NCBI RefSeq assembly: GCF_041200145.1
Contig: NZ_CP165734.1
Location: 3,844,001-3,908,000 of the forward strand
DNA length: 64,000 bases
Origin: Bradyrhizobium sp. LLZ17
Lineage (GTDB): Bacteria > Pseudomonadota > Alphaproteobacteria > Rhizobiales > Xanthobacteraceae
Reading direction: 5' to 3'
Shown: piece by piece, positions 54,962 to 62,890 of the stretch
How the letters are laid out: every line of letters begins with the position of its first letter
Position numbering within the stretch: the first letter of the stretch is position 1
Position numbers and translations under genes: made by a program
The notes under the pieces: model-generated
What the model saw: only the letters and a program-made list of their open reading frames with translations
What the model was told of the DNA's origin: nothing
The model's database searches: none

Positions 54962-57054
54962 ATGCTCAATCGTTTGACCGTATCCACGCTGCTCAAGGCG
55001 GTGATCCTGTCCACCGCCCTCGTCGTCGTCATCGACTTCACGATCGGCGCATGGAGCTCTTGGGGGCGGTTGCAACAGGCCAACCGGATCGTCGCGGTCT
55101 CTGCCGCCTCCGCCGATGTCTTCAAGACGATGGCCAACATCCGGGCCGACCGCTCGACCACCAACCGGCAATTGACCGGTGACATCAAGGTCGATCCCGA
55201 CATCGAAAAATACATTCGCGGCATTCGTGACGAGCTGATGCCGGCGCTCGCGCGCGCCATCGATCTCCTGCCCTCGATCGATATCCCGCAGCGCGATTCG
55301 ATCGTGGCGGATCTCACCCGGTTCAACAAGGCGCTGTTGGCGCAGCAGGCGGAGTTCTGGACCGAAGTCGCCAGGCCAAAAGCCTCGCGCCGCACGGCGC
55401 TCGCCACGGAATATCTCGATAGCGAGGACAGGCTGATGGCCATCCTCGAACAGCTGTCGCCGGTGCTGGCGGCCAGCGTCAACCACCAGGATGCAACGAT
55501 CGACCAGCTCCTCATGATCAAGCAGATGGCCTGGCTGCTGCGCCAGAACGCCGGCGAATCCTCTCTCATCGTCGGCAATACGCTCGCCAGCGGCAAGATC
55601 ACGCCCGAGACTCAGGCAGCTTTCACCAGATTCGTCGGCGCCACCGACGCCGCCTGGAGTGCGATCGAGCTTGCCGCCACCGGCATGCATTTGCCCCCGG
55701 CGCTCTCCGCCGCCATGGGCGAGACCAAGTCGGTCTATTTCGACCCGCAATACACCACGACGCGCGACGGCATCATCGCGACGATCGCCAAGGGCGAGAA
55801 GCCGTCGATGACGGCTAATCAGTGGAGCCCCTTCTCGGTTGGCCGCATGGCGATTGTGGTCAAGCTCGCCGATACCGCCCTGCAAGTCGCCAAGGATCAT
55901 GCCGCCGAGCAGCGCGCGAGTGCGGTGCAATCGCTGATCTTCCAGATGGCGCTGCTCATCGCCGCGACGGTATTGACAGGAGCCGCCATGCTGGCGGTCA
56001 GCCGTCGCGTGATCACGCCGCTGCACCGGATCCGCGATGCCATGCTCAAGGTCGCAGGCGGCGATCTCGGCGTCGACAGCGGCTATCTCGACCGCCATGA
56101 CGAGATCGGCGCACTCGCCGGCGCGCTGGAGACCTTCAAACAGCAGGCGATCGACAAGCTCAAGATCGAGGAGCAGGAGCGCGAGCGCAATGCGGGGCCG
56201 CGGCGCGGCAGCGTGCGATGGAGACTTATGTCGGCGAGTTCGAGGGCGTCGTGCGCAAGTCTCTGGGCGAGCTGAGCGACGCCTCCGGCGAGATGCGCAA
56301 GACCTCGGGCGATCTCTCCGCAGTGTCGCGGCAGACCAATGAACGCGTCGAGGTCGCGGGCAAGGCGTCCCATGACGCCTCCACCAGCGTCGACAGCGTC
56401 GCGGCCGCCGCCGAGGAGCTGAGTGCCTCGATCAACGACATCAGCCAGCAGGCCGCGCATGCCGCCGGCATTGCCAGCCGCGCCGTCAACCAGGCGCGCG
56501 AGACCGACGGTACCGTGCAGGGGCTGGCGCAATCCGCAGGCCGCATCGGCGAGGTGGTCGGCCTGATCAACACCATCGCACAGCAGACCAATCTGCTGGC
56601 GCTCAACGCCACGATCGAGGCCGCGCGCGCCGGCGAGGCCGGCCGCGGCTTTGCCGTAGTCGCCTCCGAGGTGAAGTCGCTGGCAAGCCAGACCGCAAAG
56701 GCGACCGAAGACATCTCCGAGCAGATCGCCGACATCCAGAAAGTTGCCGGCGAGGCCATCAATGCGATCCAGGCGATCGGCGGCATCATCGGCGAGGTCA
56801 ACGAAGTCGCCACTGCGATCGCCGCCGCCGTCCAGGAGCAGGGTGCTGCCACACAGGAGATCACGCGCAGCACGCAGTACGCCGCGCAGGGCACCCGGAA
56901 CGTCTCCGACAACATCACCGGCGTGAAGGCCGACGCGGACACCGCGGCGGGCGCTGCGGAGAACGTCAAGCACGCCTCCGAGACGCTGGAGACCCAGAGC
57001 CGCCAGCTCGGCCAAGAGGTCAGCGACTTCCTCGGAAAGATCCGTGCGGCGTAG
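54962..57054 (+). pseudogene. Methyl-accepting chemotaxis protein, second of the pair, with a one-base frameshift
   Basis: Same architecture as the upstream receptor ([16 protein letters not shown] start, diverged periplasmic sensor, HAMP, signalling domain). The frame breaks near 56193-56202: after ERERNAG the expected Ala-Ala-Arg-Gln run would need one more base in the GC-rich stretch. Restoring one base gives 697 aa, exactly the length of copy 1. The break lies about 70 bp before the segment that is almost identical to copy 1. As written, the product would end 25 residues after the break and lack the kinase-control domain. Confidence 0.88.
56266..57054 (+). repeat. Near-identical 789-bp segment, copy 2 (receptor signalling domain)
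   Basis: Partner of 53914-54702. Confidence 0.95.
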
Positions 57055-57116
57055 GGCGCGGGCGCGACGCTTTTAGCGCCGTCCGTCTTTAGCGTCGTCC
57101 GTCCTGGCGAAATCTC

Positions 57117-57770
57117 CTACTCCTTCGCCACCACCGGCACTTGGCGGAACTTGGCCCGCATCGATTCCGGCAGCGGCGAGAAGTTCATCGCGACGCCGCG
57201 ACGGTCGCTAGCATTGCGGTTGGCGACGACCAGACCGTCGCTGCCCGCGACGATGTCGCCCTTGCGCAAGGTCGGATCGTCCGCAGCGTTGACCGGCGCC
57301 AGCCCGGCCGAATCCTTGCCGTTGCAGGTGCAGCCGGCGACGATCTCGTTGCGATAACGGAACGCGTTTGGCAGGTCGGAATAGGATTTTCCGGCCTGGG
57401 TCGTGGCCTCGTCGATATTGCTGCCATAGACCAACGAAGTTTCCGAGGCCGGGCAGAAACTCTTGCAGGATTGCGCCTTGCTTTCGGCATCGTTGCCCTG
57501 CGCCGGGAAATAACGTCCGTCGCAGCCGCGCACGCAATAGGCCGTGCCGCCGCCATAGGCCGCGCGCTGGCGTGGCGCGTCATAGCGCGGCATGTCGTCG
57601 TTCGGGAACGGCATCCGGATCTCCGGCGGCGGCCGCATGCGGAAACCGCCGAACAGCGCCGAGAAGAAGTCCTCCGCATGCACGGGCGGCACCAGCGCGA
57701 GGCCGAGGGAAGCGATCGTGAGGAACGCCGCCGTACCGCCGGCCAGTTTACTGATCGAACGTCCAGACAT
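57117..57770 (-). CDS. DUF2865 secreted cysteine-rich protein
   Basis: A 217-aa exported protein with a signal peptide ending PPVHAED. The DUF2865 core contains YCVRGCDGRYFPAQG, SCKSFCPASETSLVYGSNIDEA and FRYRNEIVAGCTCNG, with six cysteines likely paired in the periplasm. Function unknown. It follows the L,D-transpeptidase gene by 13 bp on the same strand, so both would be expressed from the stress promoter at 58605-58630, which suggests a cell-wall-related role (inference). Confidence 0.9.
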   Translation of the reverse strand: MSGRSISKLAGGTAAFLTIASLGLALVPPVHAEDFFSALFGGFRMRPPPEIRMPFPNDDMPRYDAPRQRAAYGGGTAYCVRGCDGRYFPAQGNDAESKAQSCKSFCPASETSLVYGSNIDEATTQAGKSYSDLPNAFRYRNEIVAGCTCNGKDSAGLAPVNAADDPTLRKGDIVAGSDGLVVANRNASDRRGVAMNFSPLPESMRAKFRQVPVVAKE

Positions 57771-57783
57771 GTGACCTCGCTCT

Positions 57784-58557
57784 TCAGTCCACCGACGATG
57801 TCGGGATATTCAGCGCCTGGCGGCCAGAGGGCAGCGTCGTCGGCGCGGGCCGTTTGCGCGCGGGATCGCCGCCTTTTGCCATCACTGGCGCGTTCTTCGG
57901 AAGCACCACGACCTTGGCGCCGATATTGACCCGGCTGAACAGATCGGTGACGTCCTCGTTGGTCATGCGGATGCAGCCGGACGAAACGAACTTGCCGATG
58001 GTGGTGGGATCGTTGGTGCCGTGGATGCGGTATTCGCTGGAGCCGAGATACATCGCGCGGGCACCGAGCGGATTGCCGGGACCACCGGCGACGAAGCGCG
58101 GCAGATAGGGCTGGCGCGCGATCATCTCGGCGGGGGGATGCCAATCCGGCCATTCCGCCTTGCGGCTGATGCTCTGCACGCCCGACCAGGTGAAGCCCTC
58201 GCGGCCGACACCAACGCCGTAACGGATGGCCCGCCCGTTGCCGAGCACGTAGTAGAGATAGGTATTGCCGGTATCGATGACGATGGTGCCGGCCGACTCG
58301 CTCCGGTCGAAGCTGACGATTTGCCTGCGCAGGCGATCAGGCAGCGCGGCGTCTTCGTCGGGCGCCTGCGACTCCTGGGTGACGTAACCCTGCGAATAAG
58401 TTTGATCCTGCGGATAGGTTTGGGGCTGAAGCGGCATGTAGCCCAGGGTCTGCGCGCTTGCGGCGCCGCAAGGCACGGCCAGCAAAGTGGTTGCGAAGGC
58501 GAAAGCGGAGATGCGGCGCGGCGAAAAGCGGCGTCGGAGTGCAGAGAACTTTGTCAT
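57784..58557 (-). CDS. L,D-transpeptidase (YkuD domain)
   Basis: A 257-aa exported enzyme that makes 3-3 peptide cross-links in peptidoglycan or links it to outer-membrane proteins. The signal peptide is FAFATTLLAVPCGAASAQ; the YkuD catalytic site is HGTNDPTTIGKFVSSGCIRMTNED with the nucleophile Cys in SSGCIR and the conserved His upstream. The surrounding GVGVGREGFTWSGVQSISRKAEWPDW is family-typical. First gene of a two-gene unit with DUF2865, preceded by a perfect EcfG-type promoter. Confidence 0.94.
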   Translation of the reverse strand: MTKFSALRRRFSPRRISAFAFATTLLAVPCGAASAQTLGYMPLQPQTYPQDQTYSQGYVTQESQAPDEDAALPDRLRRQIVSFDRSESAGTIVIDTGNTYLYYVLGNGRAIRYGVGVGREGFTWSGVQSISRKAEWPDWHPPAEMIARQPYLPRFVAGGPGNPLGARAMYLGSSEYRIHGTNDPTTIGKFVSSGCIRMTNEDVTDLFSRVNIGAKVVVLPKNAPVMAKGGDPARKRPAPTTLPSGRQALNIPTSSVD

Positions 58558-58604
58558 GTGCTGCCCCGTTGGATGCCTGCATCAGGGTGATGCGCTGGGC
58601 GACA

Positions 58605-58630
58605 AACGCGGCCGAGCCGGTACAAGTTCC
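58605..58630 (-). promoter_or_regulatory. EcfG-type stress promoter, perfect match, for the L,D-transpeptidase unit
   Basis: Minus-strand GGAAC (58630-58626), 17 bases, CGTT (58608-58605), 48 bp before the start codon. Confidence 0.72.
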
Positions 58631-58765
58631 GCCGAGTGCTGCGGCAGCCGCGTCACAGTCAAGCGAGCCTCTCTTCACGAAGCCGCGACGGAACCGGCGG
58701 CGTGGTCGTACGTTTCCTAGTGGTCGATGGGCGCGCGGACCGCGTTTCCGTGCCGGAGAAGTGTT

Positions 58766-59878
58766 GTGCGCGTCGTTCCCAGTGAACGTCTCAGTCCCGG
58801 CGGCAGCGAGGGCACTCCGCTTCGCGAGAGCCAGGGCGAACTTCCGCCGGTGATCCGCCGCACCGAATTCGTCGCGTTCGCGCTGGCCGGGCTGCTGCTC
58901 ATCGCCGTGGTCGCGGTGCTCTATGTCGGAAAGGCGTTCTTCCTCCCTGTGGTGATGGCTTTCGTTACCGGCACGATGCTGTCGCCGGCGGCCAGCTTTC
59001 TGGAAAAGCAGAAAGTGCCGCGCGGGCTCGCCGCCGTGCTGATCGTTGTCGCCGGGACCGCCGTGGTCGGCTTCGTCGTCGCGCTGATCGCCTCGCCGGT
59101 GATGGAATGGAGTTCGCGCCTGCCCGAACTCGGAGCTCAGCTGAAGGACAAGCTGCACGTGTTTGACCGGCCTCTGGCACTGTGGCGCGAGCTGCAGATG
59201 ATGGTCGGCGGCTCGGATGGACTGCCGAGCTTCCAGATGCCGAAATTCGAATGGGTCCAGCCGACGCTGGAATTCCTGTCGCCGACCTTTACCGAGTTCC
59301 TGCTGTTCTTCGTCACCCTGATCCTGTTCATCGCGAGCTGGCGCGATTTGCGGCGGGCGATGATCATGACGTTCAGCGATCACGACGCGCGGCTGCGTAC
59401 GCTGCGGATCCTCAACGAGATCGAGGTCCATCTCGGCAACTACCTCCTGACTGTCACCCTCATCAATGTCGGCGTGGGCGTCGCCGCGGGGACCGTTTGC
59501 GCGCTGACCGGCATGCCCAATCCGGCCGGGCTCGGCGCGCTCGCGGCAACCCTCAATTTCATCCCGATCATCGGCCCGGTCGCGATGTTCGCCATTCTGG
59601 TCGTGGTGGGGCTGGTCACGTTCCCGACCATCGGCGGCGGCCTGATGGCGGCGCTCGCCTTTGGCGGCATCACTTTCCTGGAGGGACATTTCGTCACGCC
59701 GACCATCATCGGCCGGCGACTCGCGCTCAATGCGCTTGCCGTGCTGCTGGCGCTGGCATTTTGGACCTGGCTATGGGGCCCGATGGGCGCGTTTCTGTCG
59801 TCGCCGCTCCTGATCGTCGCGCTGATCCTGAAGGAGCATCTCCTGCCGGCGGATTCGCCGCAGTTGCCGCAGGGATGA
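58766..59878 (+). CDS. AI-2E family transporter (UPF0118 permease)
   Basis: A 370-aa membrane protein with about eight helices: [33 protein letters not shown] at the start, a soluble middle part (LPELGAQLKDKLHVF), and the C-terminal TGMPNPAGLGALAATLNFIPIIGPVAMFAILVVVG and GHFVTPTIIGRRLALNALAVLLALAFWTWLWG. GTG 58766 has GGAGAA upstream; ATG 58727 is possible. Members export AI-2, act as Na+/H+ antiporters or are uncharacterised, so the substrate is open. Confidence 0.9.
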   Translation: MRVVPSERLSPGGSEGTPLRESQGELPPVIRRTEFVAFALAGLLLIAVVAVLYVGKAFFLPVVMAFVTGTMLSPAASFLEKQKVPRGLAAVLIVVAGTAVVGFVVALIASPVMEWSSRLPELGAQLKDKLHVFDRPLALWRELQMMVGGSDGLPSFQMPKFEWVQPTLEFLSPTFTEFLLFFVTLILFIASWRDLRRAMIMTFSDHDARLRTLRILNEIEVHLGNYLLTVTLINVGVGVAAGTVCALTGMPNPAGLGALAATLNFIPIIGPVAMFAILVVVGLVTFPTIGGGLMAALAFGGITFLEGHFVTPTIIGRRLALNALAVLLALAFWTWLWGPMGAFLSSPLLIVALILKEHLLPADSPQLPQG

Positions 59879-59891
59879 GGGTTTCGAACTC

Positions 59892-59916
59892 GGAACTTCC
59901 GTCACCGCGAAACGTT
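59892..59916 (+). promoter_or_regulatory. EcfG-type stress promoter, perfect match, for the DUF883-holin-like pair
   Basis: GGAAC (59892-59896), 16 bases, CGTT (59913-59916), 38 bp before the start codon of the DUF883 gene. Confidence 0.8.
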
Positions 59917-59953
59917 TTCTGCCCATCTCGCCGCCAACAGTTCGGAGCTCCCG

Positions 59954-60325
59954 ATGTCAACAGCCGACAGCGAAGCCAGGATGAGAGACTGGACTGACAA
60001 AGCCACCGCAGAACGCCTCGAGAAGGATGTAGCAGCCGTGAAAAACGATATTGCCGCCCTCACCGACCAGATCACCGACGCGCTCAACACGTTTGCCAAC
60101 GCGACGGGCAAGCAGGCCCGGCGTGGCTACAATCAGGCGCGCGAAAACATGGACTCGACGCTCGACGACATTTCGGAGCGCGGCGGCGCCATGATGGGCG
60201 CTGCGCAGGATGCGTACGGTTCGATCGAGGAGACGCTGGAAGACGCGATCACCCAACGGCCGCTCGCAACGGTCGGCATCGCACTCGGCATCGGCTTCCT
60301 CATCGGGGCCGCCTGGCGCCGGTAG
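59954..60325 (+). CDS. DUF883 (YqjD/ElaB-like) membrane-anchored protein
   Basis: A 123-aa protein: coiled N-terminal part (RLEKDVAAVKNDIAALTDQITDAL), amphipathic middle, and a C-terminal glycine-rich helix AITQRPLATVGIALGIGFLIGAAWRR. This is the YqjD/ElaB layout; in E. coli these inner-membrane proteins bind stationary-phase ribosomes. It starts 38 bp after a perfect EcfG promoter and is followed by a holin-like gene, resembling the E. coli yqjD-yqjE order. Confidence 0.88.
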   Translation: MSTADSEARMRDWTDKATAERLEKDVAAVKNDIAALTDQITDALNTFANATGKQARRGYNQARENMDSTLDDISERGGAMMGAAQDAYGSIEETLEDAITQRPLATVGIALGIGFLIGAAWRR

Positions 60326-60346
60326 GGCGCGCAGAGCTTGAAGCGG

Positions 60347-60373
60347 CGGCGGCGCTGTAGCGCCGCCGGTTTT
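60347..60373 (+). terminator. Hairpin between the DUF883 and holin-like genes (terminator or processing site)
   Basis: Stem CGGCGGCGCT / AGCGCCGCCG with a 2-base loop followed by GTTTT. It lies 21 bp after the DUF883 stop and 31 bp before the next start, so it may reduce downstream transcription. Confidence 0.6.
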
Positions 60374-60403
60374 CAGCTCGTGGGGGATTTGAGGAGCGAG
60401 GCC

Positions 60404-60859
60404 ATGTTTCAGCGCGTTATCGACGGCATCAGCGCAGCGACGGGGACAACGGTCCGGCTGACCTCGCTTGCCGCGGGCGCGGCGCTCGCGCTCTTCATCA
60501 CGACATGCTTCCTCTGCGCGGCCGCCTTTATCGCGGTGCTGGAAAAATATGGTCCGGTGCAAGCCTGCCTGGCGGGCGCCGGCGTCTTCTTTCTCCTCAC
60601 CCTGGCTGCGGCCGTGAGCTATTGGGCCTACAAGCGGCAGCTTCGCAACGAAGCCCACATCGCCGCCGAGCGCGCCTCGAAATCGGCGGCCTCGAGCATG
60701 CTCGCCGATCCCATGCTGCTCGCCACGGGCTTGCAAATTGTCCGCGCCATCGGCGTCAAGCGGCTGTTGCCGATCCTGGCGATCGGCGGCGTCGCGCTCG
60801 GAATCATGGCAAGCCGCGCCGGCGCGCCGGATGAGGCGTCGGCCGAGCCGGCCGAGTAG
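60404..60859 (+). CDS. Phage_holin_3_6 / YqjE-like membrane protein
   Basis: A 151-aa protein with two adjacent long helices (GAALALFITTCFLCAAAFIAVL and ACLAGAGVFFLLTLAAAVSYWAY) and a third hydrophobic segment near RLLPILAIGGVALGIMA. Such proteins are labelled holin-like but are the usual partner of YqjD-type proteins and not phage genes. ATG 60404 has GAGGAG upstream. Likely co-expressed with the DUF883 gene unless the hairpin between them terminates. Confidence 0.85.
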   Translation: MFQRVIDGISAATGTTVRLTSLAAGAALALFITTCFLCAAAFIAVLEKYGPVQACLAGAGVFFLLTLAAAVSYWAYKRQLRNEAHIAAERASKSAASSMLADPMLLATGLQIVRAIGVKRLLPILAIGGVALGIMASRAGAPDEASAEPAE

Positions 60860-61037
60860 CGATGAGACCGCATTAAGGAAGTTGCGTCGCCAGCGGCACC
60901 AGCAGGCTCGCGGGCATTCGACGCCCGGGCTTTGCGCAATTTTTCATCAATCGCCCCCAGTCACGCAAACGCTACTCGGATAGGCAGGCCGATGCCGCTA
61001 AAAGCATCGCCCGAGATTCCAGAAGTTATTTTCCGCG

Positions 61038-62179
61038 ATGAAATCGTCCGTCAAGGCGAACCTTGCCGCCTACAATTCCGACGCCAGGCTCTATTTGACC
61101 CTCGGCATCGCCAACTGGTCAGTCTTCGTCGACCACATCCCGAATAACGTCGTCAACCTGCTGACATTGCGCAATTTCGGTTTCAGCGGCGCCGCTGATC
61201 TGTTCGTCTTCGTGGCCGGCTACGGCATGGCCATCATTCATGGCAGGATGGCGCTGGAGCGCGGCTACATCGTCGCGGCGACCCGGATCTTCCAGCGTGT
61301 GTGGCGGCTCTACGCCGCCTATGTCGTTCTGTTCGTGATCTACATCGACACCATCGCCTATGTTGCCTCGCAGTCGATGGCACCGAGATCATCAACGAGT
61401 ACAACATCTCCGGGATACTCGAGCATCCGCTCCGCATCCTGATACGCGGACTGATACTCCAGGAAGAGCCACTGAACCTCGATCTCCTGCAACTGATGAT
61501 CCCGCTGATGGCGCTGCTTCCGCTGGCGCTGTGGGGGTTGTTGCGGCGGCCGAACATCACGCTGGCGCTGTCCATCGCATTGTATTTTGCGGCGCGCTGG
61601 TTCGATTGGAATTTTCGAGGCTATCCGGACCAGGAGTGGACGTTCAATCCATTCTGCTGGCAGTTGCTGATGGTGCTGGGCGGCTGGTTCGCCGTGACCG
61701 GCGCATCCGGCCGCCGGCTACACAGCAAGTCCTGGCTGCGCGTGCTCGCGGGCGCCTATCTGGTGTTCGCGATGGCGGTGACGCTGATGCGCCATTCGCC
61801 GGCACTGTCCGGCTACGTGCCGGATATCGTGCTCAACGGCATCTCGCCGACCGACAAGGAGAACCTGGCGCCGTACCGCGTCGTGCACTTCCTCGCGCTC
61901 GCGTTCCTCGCTACCTATCTGGTGCGGGCCGATCATCCCGCTTTGCAATGGAAGTCGCTTCAGATGGTCATCAGATGCGGCGAGGAATGGCTCGCGGTGT
62001 TCTGCGTCGGCGTATTCCTGTCCTTTGCCGGCCATCTCATCCTGATCACCGGTGCCAATCTGGTGATGATGCAGATCGCCGTCAGTCTGGCCGGCTTCGC
62101 GGCGATGGCCACGGTCGCCTACTACATCTCGTGGTCGAAGCGACAGGATCTGCCGGCCGCTCTGCGACAGCAAGCCTAG
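61038..62179 (+). pseudogene. opgC: OpgC-domain membrane protein, frameshifted by a one-base deletion
   Basis: OpgC-family integral membrane protein. N-terminal frame: LTLGIANWSVFVDHIPNNVVNLLTLRNFGFSGAADLFVFVAGYGMAIIHGRMAL then RLYAAYVVLFVIYIDTIAYVASQSMA. The frame is lost near 61378-61385; EIINEYNISGILEHPLRILIRGLILQEEPLNLDLLQLMIPLM resumes in the next frame. One more base between ATGGC and ACCGAG gives a 380-aa protein, the family length. OpgC proteins transfer succinyl groups to periplasmic or cyclic glucans in other bacteria. Confidence 0.85.
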
Positions 62180-62264
62180 CCTCCGGACGTCTGGATTCCG
62201 CTAGGCCGAAAGCCGTGGCTGCGCTATGCCGAGCGAAGGCGGCTTCGGCGCGAGGAGACCGGGC

Positions 62265-62879
62265 GTGGTGACGGCGAAAGGCGGGGGTGAAGAGGCCGAC
62301 AACGCGCCCAGGCGCGGCCGCCCGCGCTCGGTCGAGACCAGCAACGCCATCCTCGAAAGCGCCTACACGCTGATGGCGACCACGGGTCTCGCCGCCACGA
62401 CGATCGATGCCGTCGCGCGCCACTCCAACGTTTCCAAAATGACGATTTACAAATGGTGGCCGTCGCGGGAGGCGTTGTTGATCGACGCCTTTCTCCATCA
62501 CGCCGCGCAGATGCTGCCGCTGCCCGCAGCGAGCACCGGCACGGCTGTAGCGCGCGCGCGTCGCCATGCCGCGGCCTATGCGGAGGCCTTGCAAGGCGAG
62601 TTCGGCAAGGTGCAACTCGCCGTCATATCCGAATGCATCGCCAGGACTGGCTCGGCGGAGCTGTTCTACGCGCGCTATCTGCAATTCCGCCGCGACGCGC
62701 TGGTGGAGATGATCGCCGCTGGCCAACGCGACGGCAGCATCCTGGCCGAGGCGCAGCCTGAGGATCTCTACGACGCGATCTATGGCAGCCTGTTCTATCG
62801 CTACGTCTTCGGCATCGCGCCGATCACGCCTGGCTACGCGCGGAATCTGGTCGATCTGGTGTTGCGGCCGAAGGGCTAG
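62265..62879 (+). CDS. TetR/AcrR family transcriptional regulator
   Basis: A 204-aa repressor-type regulator. The N-terminal helix-turn-helix is RGRPRSVETSNAILESAYTLMATTGLAATTIDAVARHSNVSKMTIYKWWPSREAL; the rest is the ligand-binding half (TetR_C type, GQRDGSILAEAQPEDLYDAIYGSLFYRYVFG). GTG 62265 with GAGGAG seven bases upstream is used; ATG 62226 would add 13 residues. No target can be named; it is convergent with the histidine kinase gene. Confidence 0.9.
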   Translation: MVTAKGGGEEADNAPRRGRPRSVETSNAILESAYTLMATTGLAATTIDAVARHSNVSKMTIYKWWPSREALLIDAFLHHAAQMLPLPAASTGTAVARARRHAAAYAEALQGEFGKVQLAVISECIARTGSAELFYARYLQFRRDALVEMIAAGQRDGSILAEAQPEDLYDAIYGSLFYRYVFGIAPITPGYARNLVDLVLRPKG

Positions 62880-62890
62880 CCGCACGGCAT

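Noticed and set aside
60404..60859. Phage holin and hence prophage remnant
   Set aside because: No other phage genes nearby, and this family is the usual chromosomal partner of YqjD-type proteins.
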